Shown: positions 18,169 through 27,761 of the stretch, one piece after another
Numbering within the stretch: position 1 is the first letter of the stretch
How the letters are laid out: each line of letters starts with the position of its first letter
Assembly (NCBI GenBank): GCA_963664065.1
Contig: OY760942.1
Coordinates: forward strand, 2,046,001-2,110,000
Length of the DNA stretch: 64,000 nt
Direction: 5' to 3'
From: JABDJL01 sp963664065
GTDB lineage: Bacteria; Pseudomonadota; Gammaproteobacteria; Xanthomonadales; SZUA-36
Program-made: the position numbers and the translations under genes
Notes under the pieces: generated by a model
The model's database searches: none
The model's input: only the letters and a program-made list of their open reading frames with translations
Told to the model about the DNA's origin: nothing

Positions 18169-18891
18169 ATGCCTCGCGTCCACCAGCAACCCGCCTATGT
18201 CCTGCACCCCCGGGCCTACCGCGAGACCAGCCTGATCATCGAGGTATTGACCCGTGATCATGGTCGCGTGGCCATGGTGGCGCGTGGGGCAAAAGGCCCA
18301 AAATCCAAATGGCGAAACCTGCTGCAGCCGTTCCGCCCCTTGCTCCTTGGTTGGAGCGCCCGCGGAGAACTGGGCACCCTGACCTCCGCCGACCAGGTGG
18401 CCGCGCCGCCTGCATTACACGGCGAGGCTCTTTATTGCGGCATGTATGTCAACGAACTGCTGATCCGTCTGCTGCACCGTGGCGATCCCCACCCCGAAGT
18501 ATTTGAGCGCTACCGGCAGGTGCTGGCAGAGTTGGCATCAGCTGTGCCGCCACAGCCGGGTTTGCGAATCTTTGAAAAACATCTTCTGGCTGCCATCGGA
18601 TATGGCCTGACCCTTGATCATGAACATGGCTCAGACATTCCCTTACAGGCAGACAACATGTACGACTACCGCCCCGACCGTGGACCGGTGCGCGTCGGAG
18701 ATCATGCCGGGAGCAAAGGCAGGGCGGTTTCCGGTAAAGCCCTGCTGGCGCTAAACACTGAACAGTTAAATGATGAAATATTGCCCGAACTGCGCAGTTT
18801 AATGCGGCGCGTAATCGGCTATCATCTGGGTGATAAACCCCTGGCCTCGCAGAAATTGTTCGGCAGGCCGGAAAGCAAGGGGTCAGGGTAA
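18169..18891 (+). CDS. recO: DNA repair protein RecO
   Basis: RecO loads RecA onto SSB-coated single-stranded DNA with RecR. The 240-residue protein has the N-terminal OB-fold (AYVLHPRAYRETSLIIEVLTRDHGRVAMVARG, about residues 9-40) and a helical C-terminal domain with YCGMYVNELLIRLLHRGDPHPEVF (about 88-111). It lies 36 bases after era. The last residues (KGSG) and the TAA stop lie within a palindromic repeat whose left arm starts at 18879, so the natural C-terminus may have been altered by that insertion. Confidence 0.92.
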   Translation: MPRVHQQPAYVLHPRAYRETSLIIEVLTRDHGRVAMVARGAKGPKSKWRNLLQPFRPLLLGWSARGELGTLTSADQVAAPPALHGEALYCGMYVNELLIRLLHRGDPHPEVFERYRQVLAELASAVPPQPGLRIFEKHLLAAIGYGLTLDHEHGSDIPLQADNMYDYRPDRGPVRVGDHAGSKGRAVSGKALLALNTEQLNDEILPELRSLMRRVIGYHLGDKPLASQKLFGRPESKGSG

Positions 18892-18928
18892 ACTACAGGT
18901 TACCAATTTGAGGGCCTACCCTGACCCC
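18879..18928. repeat. Palindromic repeat element, GGGGTCAGAGTAAA family, at the recO stop
   Basis: GGGGTCAGGGTA at 18879-18890 and TACCCTGACCCC at 18917-18928 form a perfect 12-base inverted repeat. The left arm provides the TAA stop of recO. The element belongs to the same family as 6998-7071 and 37145-37218. Confidence 0.8.
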
Positions 18929-18960
18929 AGTTACCAGTTACCAGTTACCAGTTACTAGTT
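18929..18960. repeat. Short tandem repeat, unit AGTTACC
   Basis: The heptamer AGTTACC is repeated about 4.5 times (the last copies read AGTTACT and AGTT), immediately after the palindromic element and 16 bases before pdxJ. A related GGTTACC stands at 18898-18904. No function is evident. Confidence 0.85.
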
Positions 18961-18976
18961 TTGAAGTGAGCCATTC

Positions 18977-19702
18977 ATGGGCAATAAATTATTACTCGGT
19001 GTCAACATCGATCACGTGGCCACCATCCGCCAGGCGCGGGGCACCGATTATCCAAGTGTACTGGAGGCGGCCGAAATCGCTGAAAACGCCGGTGCGGATG
19101 CGATTACCGTGCACCTGCGCGAAGACCGGCGGCATATCCAGGACGAGGAAGTCGAGGCCCTGTGCAAACAGATGAGCACCCGGGTAAACCTTGAGATGGC
19201 GGTGACCGCAGAAATGCTCGCCATTGCCGAACACAATCTTCCTGCTGATGTATGCCTGGTACCGGAAAAACGACAGGAACTGACCACCGAGGGCGGTCTG
19301 GACGTGTTGACTCACTTCACCTCCATACGCGCTGCCTGCCTGCGCCTGGCGGACGCAGGCATCCGGGTTTCGTTGTTTATTGATCCGGACAGGGGCCAAC
19401 TGCAAGCGGCTAAAGACTGTGGCGCGCCGGTGGTGGAATTGCATACAGGAAGTTATGCAGATGCCATCGGCACAGTACATGCGTGCGAGTTGCAGCGGGT
19501 CATTGACGCTGCTGAATTCGGGCATTCCATTGGTCTGCAAATGAATGCCGGGCACGGGCTGCATTACACGAACGTGCAAGCCATCGTGGCCGTTCCAGAA
19601 CTGGTAGAACTTAATATCGGGCACGCCATCGTGGCCAGGGCGTTGTTTGTCGGCCTTGACCAGGCGGTGCAGGAAATGCATGCACTGATGGATCGCGATT
19701 GA
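18977..19702 (+). CDS. pdxJ: Pyridoxine 5'-phosphate synthase
   Basis: PdxJ condenses 1-deoxyxylulose 5-phosphate with 3-amino-2-oxopropyl phosphate, the last ring-forming step of vitamin B6 synthesis. The 241-residue TIM-barrel protein has [20 protein letters not shown] at the N-terminus, [14 protein letters not shown], the catalytic glutamate in [26 protein letters not shown] and the glycine-rich [10 protein letters not shown]. It follows recO as in E. coli. The next gene begins directly after its stop with no gap. Confidence 0.97.
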   Translation: MGNKLLLGVNIDHVATIRQARGTDYPSVLEAAEIAENAGADAITVHLREDRRHIQDEEVEALCKQMSTRVNLEMAVTAEMLAIAEHNLPADVCLVPEKRQELTTEGGLDVLTHFTSIRAACLRLADAGIRVSLFIDPDRGQLQAAKDCGAPVVELHTGSYADAIGTVHACELQRVIDAAEFGHSIGLQMNAGHGLHYTNVQAIVAVPELVELNIGHAIVARALFVGLDQAVQEMHALMDRD

Positions 19703-22693
19703 ATGTCAGCTGCTGCCAAAGGGGATAGTGGCCCGTTGGCCACAACGGGAATTTACCAGCTGATTCTGATCTGCTTTTTCCTGTCCGGTGCGGCCGGGCT
19801 GATCTATGAAGTCATCTGGGCCCGGCAGCTCAGCCTGTTCCTGGGTATAACCTCGTTTGCGCACACGGCCGTGGTCACAGCCTACATGGCCGGGTTGGCT
19901 GCAGGCAGTCTTTATTTTGGCCGCAAGGCGGACGCGCGAAGCAGCCCGCTGAGAATCTACGCCTGGCTGGAATTGGGTATTTGCATCTACGCCATGCTGA
20001 CACCGTGGATGTTTGACCTGCTACAGGCGAGTTATGCGGGAATTGCAGGAGTAACCGGGATCAGCGGCATGCCCGGACACCTTGCCCGGTTTGCCATTGC
20101 CCTGCTGGCGTTGCTGATTCCCACTTTCCTGATGGGCGGGACCCTGCCTCTGCTGGTGCGGGGTTTTGTTTCCAGCCTGCCGGAACTGGGTAAGGCCACC
20201 AGTAAACTCTATGGTATAAACACGCTGGGCGCGATGACCGGTACCCTGGCGGCCGGTTATTTGCTGATGCCGCTGCTTGGCATCGTGTTGGCCACCTTTG
20301 TCGGTGTGCTGATCAGCCTTGGGATTGCGATCTTCATCCTGACAGCACTCAGTGCCGGAAAAATACCTGAACGCGCCCCAACGGGCTCCGCCGTGCGAGG
20401 ATCCCCGCCAGCGGCGGAACCAGCGCCAGGTCTGTCAGCTACACCGCTGCCACGCAATGTGCGGTTATCAATCCTGTTCGGGTTCGGTCTGGCCGGTTTT
20501 GCTGCCCTATTGACCCAGTTAGCCTGAATCCGGGCACTTATCCTGGTGATTGGCGGCAGCGTTTACGCATTTACCATTACGCTGGCCAGCTTCCTGGCCG
20601 GTATTGGCCTCGGCAGCCTGATGTACACGCGTTTCCTTGCCCATGCCGGTAAAGGAAAGGGCCAGGCGCTAATGCAGCAGCGGATGATGCAGGCTGCCGT
20701 GCTGGCCCTTTTGATCGGCTTATGTATCCTGCTAGGTCTGCCGGTCATCGGTCAACTGCCCGCACTTTTCTTAAAGGGTTTTGCTGTAACGTTTTCGGTT
20801 CATTTCGGGTTGTTCCAGTTATTTGTTTTTGCCCTGAGTTTTATGATCATGTTCCTGCCCACGCTGTTCATGGGCGCGCTTTTCCCACTGGTCGCGGTGA
20901 TCTGGACCACCAGCGGTGCGGCGGCAGGGCGGGGAGTTGGCACCGCCTATGCCATCAATACTGTCGGAACCATTTTCGGCGCACTGATCGGCGGATTACT
21001 GATACTGCCCTGGCTAGGGGTGCACAAAAGCATTCAACTGAGTGCCGGCATGTACCTGCTGGTTGCGTTTGCTTTCTGGCTATCCGTGGGCGCCAGAAAG
21101 AATTTGACCGCTAAAATTTGGCCACCTTTGCTTTCTGCGGCACTTTTCCTGGTAATCGCCCTGCAAATTCCGGCCTGGGACAAGCTGCTGATGTCCAGGG
21201 GAGTCTATTACCGGGCCCACATCACCAGTGAGCAAATGCACGAACGCAGCCTGGCAGACATTATTGCCGATGCTGAGTTGCTGTATTACGAGGAAGGCCT
21301 GGATGGAACCGTTACGGTAAAACGGGAAGGCGGTGACCGTTACCTGGCCGTCAATAGCAAAACCGATGCATCGAGCCGGGGTGATCTTCCTACCCAGATT
21401 CTGCTCGGGCAGTTGCCTTTGCAAGTGAACCGCCATGTACGCCAAGCCATGATCATTGGCCTGGGCAGCGGCATCACTGCCGGAACGGTCGCTGCCAATG
21501 ACTCAATTGAGTCACTTACTGTGCTCGAGATATCCACAGAAGTCGTCGAGGCTTCAGACTTTTTTCTTCAGGAGAACTACGCTGTGCTCAGCGATCCCAG
21601 GGTCAGGCTGGTCACCGCGGATGCACGGAATTTCTTGCTTGCGACCCACGACCGCTACGACCTGATCGTTTCCGAGGTGTCCAACCCCTGGATCAGCGGG
21701 ATTTCAAACCTGTTTACCTGGGAGTTTTTCGCCCTGGCGAAGAGCCGCCTGAATCCCGGCGGCGTCATGTCGCAATGGTTCCACACCTACAGCATGTCCG
21801 AACCTGATTTCCGCACGGTACTGCGAACTTTTGCTGACCAGTTCAGGTTTGTATCGGTTTGGCGGACTCTTCCGGGAGACCTGGTGTTGATGGGTTCGGA
21901 TGAACCACACGACCTGTCGCTTGGGCAGGTTGACTGGCATGCAGTTGCAGACACAAACGCGACAGAACTTCGGCGTGCGGGGGTTTACAACGACCGGGAC
22001 CTGGTGCGTCATTACATCATCGGCGGCGAGGCGCTCCGGCAATTTGTATCCGGTGCGGTCCGCAACTCCGATAAGCATCCGGTGATTGAATTCAACGCCC
22101 CACGTAACCTGTATGCGGCGACCGACATCAGCAATTTGTACAGTGTTTTCAGTTTTCTGGGCGGGCAGAATATCGAGATCCCGGTGCAGGGTCTTTATCA
22201 CCTGGCGGGGAACAGGATCGAAGCGACTGCATTTGGGCTGAGCATCGCAGCCCTGGAGACGGGCAAGCCAACTGGACTGCACGCACGATGGCTGGCAAAT
22301 TGGCAATTGCAAGGCGCGGATGACGACCGGGCATACAAATTGGCCAGTGCCAGGGTACTGACCTGGAAAGAGGGCCGTTCGGAGTATTACATCCAGGCCA
22401 GCGATCATAGTGAAGCAATGTCAGAAACAATGCTCAAAACACTGTTGATCACCCTGGTAGCTGCACACGAACCACAATGGGGTGAAGTCATGCTTCCTGG
22501 TGGCAGCAAGGCGGTCTGGTTACACGTCAAGAACCAGCAAAACCAGCGTGTGCAACTGGCTATTACATGGAATTGTAAGAACGACCTCAGCGGTTTCAAT
22601 CGGTATGCTTTTGTAGCCAGCCTTTTAGACCCCGGCCGGGACAACTGGAACCTGGCTGTGACCGATCAGGTTAAGCGTTTTCACTGCCCTTGA
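19703..22693 (+). pseudogene. Membrane-fused spermidine synthase-like protein, interrupted by one in-frame TGA
   Basis: The reading frame covers 996 codons if the TGA at 20525-20527 is ignored, and no frameshift is needed. The N-terminal half has about ten or more membrane helices in a transporter-like array. Two duplicated patterns are visible, LSGAAGLIYEVIWARQLSLFLG and TQLA(stop)IRALILVIGGSVYAF, so the stop stands where Trp occurs in the paralogous half (EVIWARQL). The C-terminal half is a spermidine-synthase-like Rossmann domain with IIGLGSGITAG, VLEISTEVVEA, TADARNFL and VSEVSNPWISG. The usual aminopropyltransferase aspartate pair is changed, so polyamine synthesis is not assured. It begins flush with the pdxJ stop. 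It may be a pseudogene, a sequence error or read through. Confidence 0.75.
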
Positions 22694-22811
22694 AATTAAG
22701 GATTATGAGCATGCGTGGCCGGGCGGAAACACTTGGCTGCCAACGATGGAAGTGCACCGATGGTGGGCAAATCCATTCCTGAACAAGCAGGGATTCAATA
22801 GTTCGTTTTAA

Positions 22812-22835
22812 AACCCGGCTCCAGCCGGGTTTTTT
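22812..22835. terminator. Intrinsic terminator
   Basis: AACCCGGCT and AGCCGGGTT form a perfect 9-base stem with a 2-base loop, followed by a run of six T. A-rich sequence precedes it, so it may work in both directions. It closes the recO-pdxJ-spermidine-synthase-like unit. The rest of the 22694-23048 gap holds only a doubtful 25-codon frame. Confidence 0.88.
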
Positions 22836-23048
22836 GTATGGCAGATGGCAAAACTGGCGCCAACAGAGTTGGCACCAGCGTCTTACCCCTTGCAAACTGA
22901 TCTAATGTGTGACCCCCGACAAAGATCAGCCTAGCGCGTTTTTTACCGCATTTCCTCCAGACCTATAGGTTTATTCGTGACGTACATATTAAAAATGCAC
23001 ATGTAGGGCCGGGAAAAGGTTTTTAAAGCCGGTCTTATCAGAGCTTCC

Positions 23049-23849
23049 CTAATACGATTCGGTGGAGGCCGTTGCCAGGTGTTGTTTTGAGAACTGTTTG
23101 GGAGTCTGGCCGCAGGCTTTTTTGAAGGAATTATAAAAAGACGATACAGAGCCAAATCCGGACTGGTGCGCCACGTTGATTATGAGGTTCGGGTCGTCCG
23201 TTTCAGTTGCCTGGAGGTTTTGCGCCAACTCTATTCTGTATTCATTTAAAAACTGGTTGAAGTTAGGCCTGAATTCGGTATTTATCACCTGGGACAAGTG
23301 GTTCACCGAACATTGCAATCTCTCTGCAAGCTCAACAAGTGTCAGGTTTGAATCTGTAAAGGCTTGTTCGTTTTCCATCAGATCCAACAGGCGAATCTTA
23401 TAGTCGGCCGCTTGCGGACCCCGCAGACCCGACCTGGAATATTTTGGACGCTGTTGGGCGTCATGAACCTGGGAGGCCATTCCTATTACCGTTTTAAGAT
23501 TCGGATCAAAGTAGCAGTCACGAACGCTTTGAATCCTGTCATCCTTGACAGTGATTACATCCGCTCCTTCAAAAAGGGGATTTGAATCGTCACGGGTGTT
23601 TTTGGCGTACACGGTATAGCGAATGATGGTGCAGTTGGGACTGATGTTGTGGCAGTCGAACCCGACATAGCGGTAAGTGCTATTCTGGAACTCGCTGACG
23701 ATATAGGCCCGAAAGTCGGATCTCAGGCAGGTTTCATTCCAGAAAACGTCATGATAAGTCGCACTATCGCTGAGTAAGGCGAGAACTCCATCAACATCCT
23801 TCCTCAGCCATGCGTCAAAATACTTTTTTACCAGCTTTTCCATAAGCAC
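23049..23849 (-). CDS. AraC-family transcriptional regulator with N-terminal SnoaL-like domain
   Basis: The 266-residue protein joins two modules. Residues 1-125 look like a SnoaL/NTF2-type cone-shaped ligand-binding domain (KKYFDAWLRKDVDGVLALLSDSATYHD...VRDCYFD), the fold of small polyketide cyclases and limonene epoxide hydrolases. Residues about 160-258 are an AraC-type double helix-turn-helix, with LTLVELAERLQCSVNHLSQVIN and INVAHQSGFGSVSSFYNSFKKACGQTPKQF. This suggests a small-molecule-sensing regulator. The stop is TAG. It is monocistronic, and divergent from rlmD across about 200 bases that probably hold both promoters. Its target genes are unknown. Confidence 0.85.
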   Translation of the reverse strand: MLMEKLVKKYFDAWLRKDVDGVLALLSDSATYHDVFWNETCLRSDFRAYIVSEFQNSTYRYVGFDCHNISPNCTIIRYTVYAKNTRDDSNPLFEGADVITVKDDRIQSVRDCYFDPNLKTVIGMASQVHDAQQRPKYSRSGLRGPQAADYKIRLLDLMENEQAFTDSNLTLVELAERLQCSVNHLSQVINTEFRPNFNQFLNEYRIELAQNLQATETDDPNLIINVAHQSGFGSVSSFYNSFKKACGQTPKQFSKQHLATASTESY

Positions 23850-24046
23850 CTAAATTGCCTGTCCAGTACAGGAATAACATTTAACGATATTAGCCCAGAG
23901 TGAAGGATTTCACCAAAATAATGCAGGTTTGTCACATAAATTTGTTGCGCGGCTCTCGCCGTACATCCATTCGCGAGGTAGTCCTCGCTTCTTCAACAGG
24001 TGCTAGCTCCAGCAATACATCAGTGCTCCTGCGGTAAAATGTAGTC

Positions 24047-25375
24047 ATGACACGCCGAAAGAAGCTATCCCCTGAACCATTTGAAGTCGAAATCCAGTCA
24101 CTGCTGGAAAATGGGCGGGGTTCTGCGGTTTACGACAGCAAGCCATTGCAGGTACATGGCTCACTACCTGGTGAGTCGGTCATGGCACGTTACCTGTTTG
24201 GCCGGCGTTTGCGTGGCCAGGCTCAAACCATGGAGGTGCTGCAGGCATCAAAAAACCGTGTTGAACCACCTTGCCCGCATTTCGGGACATGCAGTGCCTG
24301 TGTATTGCAGCATCTGGATCACGGCGAGCAGTTGGCATTCAAACAGCAAACCATGCTTGGGCACTTGCTGGAACAGGGTAATGTAAGGCCTGAAAAAATG
24401 TGGCCGGCTTTATCGGCAGATCGATGGTATTACCGCCGCAAGGCACGCCTGTCCGTACGTTACGTAAGGGCCAAGGGCAGGGTGCTGGTTGGTTTCCGCG
24501 AGCGGGATGGGCGCTTCGTTACGGATATGGCCGAATGCCATGTGTTGGCAAGGCAAGTTGCGGATCGATTGCCGGAAATTGCTTTGTTGATCTAGGGCCT
24601 GGACGCCAGGGAAATTATCCCGCAAATTGAAGTTAGCTGCGGTGATGAAGAGTGCGCGTTGATCTTCCGGCATCTTGAGCCCTTGAGTGATTCGGATACC
24701 AAAGCACTGAGAGAATTTGCCAGGCATACAGGCCTGGCTGTTTTGTTACAGCCCAAAGGGCCGGATACGGTGCAAGCGCTGGAGCCGGAAAGCCCTGCGT
24801 TGAGCTATGCGCTGCCTGCTTATGATCTGGATTATGAGTTTGAACCGCTGGATTTCATACAGGTCAACGGTTCAATCAATCAGTTGATGATCTACCAGGC
24901 ACTGGAACTGCTGGATCTTCAATCGCAGGACCGTGTCCTCGATCTGTTTTCTGGCCTGGGCAATTTCACTTTACCGTTGGCACGCAGCTGTGCGCAGGTG
25001 ACAGGAGTTGAAGGTGACGAAGGCCTGGTGCAAAGAGCGATACACAATGCACAAGGCAACGGAATCAGAAACGTGAAATTTGTGCAGGCAGATCTGTACG
25101 CCCAGGCAACTGAACCAGGCGCAAACCCTGGTCAGTTTGAAAAGGTTTTGCTGGATCCACCACGCTCAGGTGCTGAACAGGTTTTGCCGCTGATTTCCGC
25201 CAGCGGTGCGTCAAGGGTGGTGTACGTTTCCTGCAATCCCCAAACCCTGGGCAGGGACGCCGGCAAACTGGTTCATGTGCACGGTTTTAAGCTGAAATCC
25301 GCTGGAATCATGGACATGTTCCCGCATACATCGCATATTGAGTCCATGGCATTGTTTGAACGCAAAACACCCTGA
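24047..25375 (+). pseudogene. rlmD: 23S rRNA (uracil-1939-C5)-methyltransferase RlmD, interrupted by one in-frame TAG
   Basis: RlmD uses S-adenosylmethionine to methylate U1939 of 23S rRNA. The combined frame has 442 codons, close to E. coli RlmD (433). It shows an N-terminal TRAM-like segment (LENGRGSAVYD...LPGESV), iron-sulfur cysteines CPHFGTCSAC and AECHVL, the SAM motif LDLFSGLGNFTLPLA, LDPPRSGAEQVL, and the catalytic cysteine in YVSCNPQTLGRD. A TAG at 24593-24595 breaks the frame between the iron-sulfur region and the methyltransferase domain, in the stretch ALLI(stop)GLDARE. All motifs on both sides are intact, so the change is recent, a sequence error, or read through. The stop of the frame overlaps nagZ (ATGA). 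Confidence 0.85.
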
Positions 25376-26406
25376 TGAGCGTGACAGCATCTGGCCGGGT
25401 ATTAATCGGTCTCGTTGGTACCCGAATCAGTCCTGCCGAAGAAGAACTTTTGCAACATCCGGCCACCGGGGGCGTGGTTCTATTCACCCGAAATTATTCA
25501 GACCGGCATCAACTTGGCGAACTGTGCTGTGCAATTCACAATGCCGCCGGTAAAAAAATGCTGATCACCGTAGACCACGAAGGCGGAAGGGTGCAGCGTT
25601 TTCGCGAGGGCTTTACCCGCCTGCCTGCGCTGGCAGTTTTGGGAAGAGTATTCGAGAAATACCCGGAGCGAGCGAGCGACCTTGCTTACCGCCACGGACG
25701 GGTGATGGCCACCGAACTGCTGCTATGTGGTGTGGATATGAGTTTTGCGCCGGTTCTGGATCTAAATGGCGACAGCCGGGTCATCGGTGACCGGGCGTTT
25801 TCCGTCAAAGCAGAGGCCATTATTCCACTGGGCGCACATTACCTGGCCGGCATGCACGATGCCGGCATGAAGACCTGTGGCAAACATTTCCCGGGCCACG
25901 GCTCCGTTCAAGCTGATTCACATGTATCAAATGTGTGTGACTCCCGGCCGCTGAGCATCATTGAAGCGAACGATATTGAAACCTTTCGAGCCCTGATGAA
26001 CGGCCTGGATTCAATGATGATGGCGCACGTGGTTTACCCGGGTGCGGATGAAAAGCCGGCCGGTTATTCCCGTTACTGGACCAGGGAATACCTGCGTGAA
26101 AAGCTGGGATTTAAAGGAATCATATTTTCCGACGATCTGGGCATGCACGCAGCCGGTTTCGCTGGTAAGCTTTTCGATCGCATGCATGCCTCGCTTGAGG
26201 CTGGCTGCGATGCGGTACTGGTGTGCAAACCCGAAGACGTTCAGGAACTTTATTCCGGGATTGCTGACCTTGAACCGGACGACGAAACCATACTTTCCTG
26301 CTTGCAGGGCCGAAACACCCTCACCGGGGCGGAACTTGAAAGCGTGGGTGAATGGCGGCACTGGCAACAGTCACTGGAGTCATTGGAGAAATCACAATGG
26401 GCATAG
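25375..26406 (+). CDS. nagZ: Beta-N-acetylhexosaminidase NagZ (family GH3)
   Basis: NagZ is a cytoplasmic enzyme that removes N-acetylglucosamine from anhydromuropeptides during cell-wall recycling. The 343-residue TIM-barrel shows VDHEGGRVQRF (about 63-73), the FAPVLDLN segment, and the family signature KHFPGHGSVQADSH (about 164-177), whose mobile loop carries the catalytic Asp-His pair. It also has IIFSDDLGMHAAG with the nucleophile Asp (about 245-257). The ATG overlaps the rlmD stop, and the TAG stop lies inside the start of hpt. The arrangement nagZ-hpt-MTI phosphorylase is like that of Pseudomonas. Confidence 0.95.
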   Translation: MSVTASGRVLIGLVGTRISPAEEELLQHPATGGVVLFTRNYSDRHQLGELCCAIHNAAGKKMLITVDHEGGRVQRFREGFTRLPALAVLGRVFEKYPERASDLAYRHGRVMATELLLCGVDMSFAPVLDLNGDSRVIGDRAFSVKAEAIIPLGAHYLAGMHDAGMKTCGKHFPGHGSVQADSHVSNVCDSRPLSIIEANDIETFRALMNGLDSMMMAHVVYPGADEKPAGYSRYWTREYLREKLGFKGIIFSDDLGMHAAGFAGKLFDRMHASLEAGCDAVLVCKPEDVQELYSGIADLEPDDETILSCLQGRNTLTGAELESVGEWRHWQQSLESLEKSQWA

Positions 26407-26963
26407 CACCCGGTATTGAAGGCCATCCGGACCCAACATCGCTGCTGCAAAAATCAAAGGTTCTATTCAGCCGCGAACAGGTAATGGCAGCCGTAGACAA
26501 GATGGCAGTTGAAATCAACGCTTTTTACGGGGACGAGTCCATCGTGATGATCGCCGTGATGACGGGTGCGATCATGCCCGCCGCCTGGCTGGCAACACGC
26601 CTGAAAATGCCGGTGCAGATGGACTTCGTTCACGCCACCCGCTACCAGAGCGGACTACATGGCGCAGAACTGGAATACCGTGTTCCCCCACGCATGAACC
26701 TGGAAGGTAAAAAAGTGCTGGTAGTCGATGACATATTTGATGAAGGCGACACCCTTGCCGCGATCAAGGGTTCCTGTGAAAAACGTAAAGCCGAGTCGGT
26801 ACACATGGCAGTGTTGGCCCGCAAAATGCACGACCGTGGCCTGCCCAGGGAATTCGCCGATTTCGTGGGTCTGGACGTACCGGATGTTTACGTATTTGGT
26901 TGCGGCATGGATGCTTACGAGGAATGGCGCCATCTCGAGCAGATATTGGCACTTGAAGAATGA
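26397..26963 (+). CDS. hpt: Hypoxanthine-guanine phosphoribosyltransferase
   Basis: This purine-salvage enzyme converts hypoxanthine or guanine with PRPP to IMP or GMP. The type I phosphoribosyltransferase signature is VLVVDDIFDEGDTLA (about residues 106-120). An N-terminal MTGAIMPAA loop and a C-terminal DVYVFGCGMDAYEEWR flavour match the Pseudomonas-type protein. I prefer ATG at 26397 (MGIAPGIEG, 188 residues), which overlaps the nagZ end by 10 bases. Upstream starts lie deep in nagZ. Its product should use the hypoxanthine released by the next gene's enzyme. Confidence 0.88.
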   Translation: MGIAPGIEGHPDPTSLLQKSKVLFSREQVMAAVDKMAVEINAFYGDESIVMIAVMTGAIMPAAWLATRLKMPVQMDFVHATRYQSGLHGAELEYRVPPRMNLEGKKVLVVDDIFDEGDTLAAIKGSCEKRKAESVHMAVLARKMHDRGLPREFADFVGLDVPDVYVFGCGMDAYEEWRHLEQILALEE

Positions 26964-26973
26964 GAACGGCAAT

Positions 26974-27711
26974 ATGAGAACTGTGGGACTGATTGGCGGG
27001 ACGGGCCTGGAAAACTGGGATTTCGTCGAAGACTCACTTCAATTAGAGACACCGTTTGGAAGCACCTCGGGCCGGATCGGCGTTTTTACCTTTCAGGAGG
27101 CGCGGCTGTTATTTCTGCCTCGCCATGGTCAGGCGCGCACATTATCACCGCACAAGGTCAATTACCGTGCCAATCTCTTTGCGTTGCGACAGGCGGGAGC
27201 TGAGGTGGTGATCGCGGTAAATGCCGTTGGAGGCATCACCTCGAAGTTTGCGCCCGGTACACTGGTGGTGCCTTCCCAGCTGGTGGATTACACCTGGGGC
27301 AGGGCCCATTCTTTCAGCGACGATCCCGATTTCCCGCTAAACCACTTTGACTTTACCGAGCCGTTTTCGGCCGGATTACGCCAGGAACTGCTGCAGGCCG
27401 GCAAAGCAGCTGGACTGGATGTTGTCGACGGTGCATGCGTCGCGGTAACCCAGGGCCCCAGGCTTGAAACAGCAGCTGAAATCGAGCGCCTGAAAGCAGA
27501 TGGCGCTGACCTGGTGGGTATGACCAATATGCCTGAGGCAGCGCTGGCGCGGGAGATCAGCCTTGACTACGCTAGCATCTGCGTGGTGTCAAACTGGGCA
27601 GCAGGTATCAGCAAAAAAACCATTACAATGATTGATATTGACAATACGCTGGCAAACGCGATGCAGTCCGTACGACTGCTGCTACTTCAGTTTATAGGGG
27701 CTATAGGTTAA
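26974..27711 (+). CDS. mtnP: Probable S-methyl-5'-thioinosine phosphorylase (MTAP/PNP family)
   Basis: This 245-residue enzyme belongs to the trimeric MTA/MTI phosphorylase family. It has the phosphate-binding IGGTGLENW at the N-terminus, FLPRHGQARTLSPHKVNYRANL (about 48-69), VNAVGGIT, TQGPRLETAAEIE, and the substrate loop VGMTNMPEAALARE (about 189-202). In Pseudomonas aeruginosa the orthologous gene next to nagZ encodes methylthioinosine phosphorylase, which releases hypoxanthine. The hpt gene just upstream supports the same specificity here, but adenine specificity (MTAP) cannot be excluded by eye. The ATG lies 10 bases after hpt. Confidence 0.82.
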   Translation: MRTVGLIGGTGLENWDFVEDSLQLETPFGSTSGRIGVFTFQEARLLFLPRHGQARTLSPHKVNYRANLFALRQAGAEVVIAVNAVGGITSKFAPGTLVVPSQLVDYTWGRAHSFSDDPDFPLNHFDFTEPFSAGLRQELLQAGKAAGLDVVDGACVAVTQGPRLETAAEIERLKADGADLVGMTNMPEAALAREISLDYASICVVSNWAAGISKKTITMIDIDNTLANAMQSVRLLLLQFIGAIG

Positions 27712-27731
27712 GGCAAGTGTTAACAGGCACT

Positions 27732-27761
27732 AAGCAATCTCTGACAAATCAGAGATTGCTT
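27732..27761. terminator. Perfect 13-bp hairpin between convergent genes
   Basis: AAGCAATCTCTGA and TCAGAGATTGCTT pair perfectly around a 4-base loop, in the gap between the MTI phosphorylase gene and the convergent small gene. The right arm is the last coding codons and stop of that small gene. No clear T-run follows on either side, so it is terminator-like, not a textbook intrinsic terminator. Confidence 0.6.

Noticed and set aside
18929..18960. CRISPR-like repeats
   Set aside because: The 7-base units are directly tandem with no spacers; it is a simple microsatellite.
18992..19681. 229-codon minus-strand frame inside pdxJ
   Set aside because: It opposes pdxJ over its whole length with no recognisable product.
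20525..20527. Selenocysteine at the TGA of the spermidine-synthase-like protein
   Set aside because: The position is Trp in the internal repeat, lies in a membrane helix, and no following stem-loop or redox partner is evident.
21704..22408. 234-codon minus-strand frame inside the spermidine-synthase-like gene
   Set aside because: No motif, and the plus-strand frame carries clear domain signatures.
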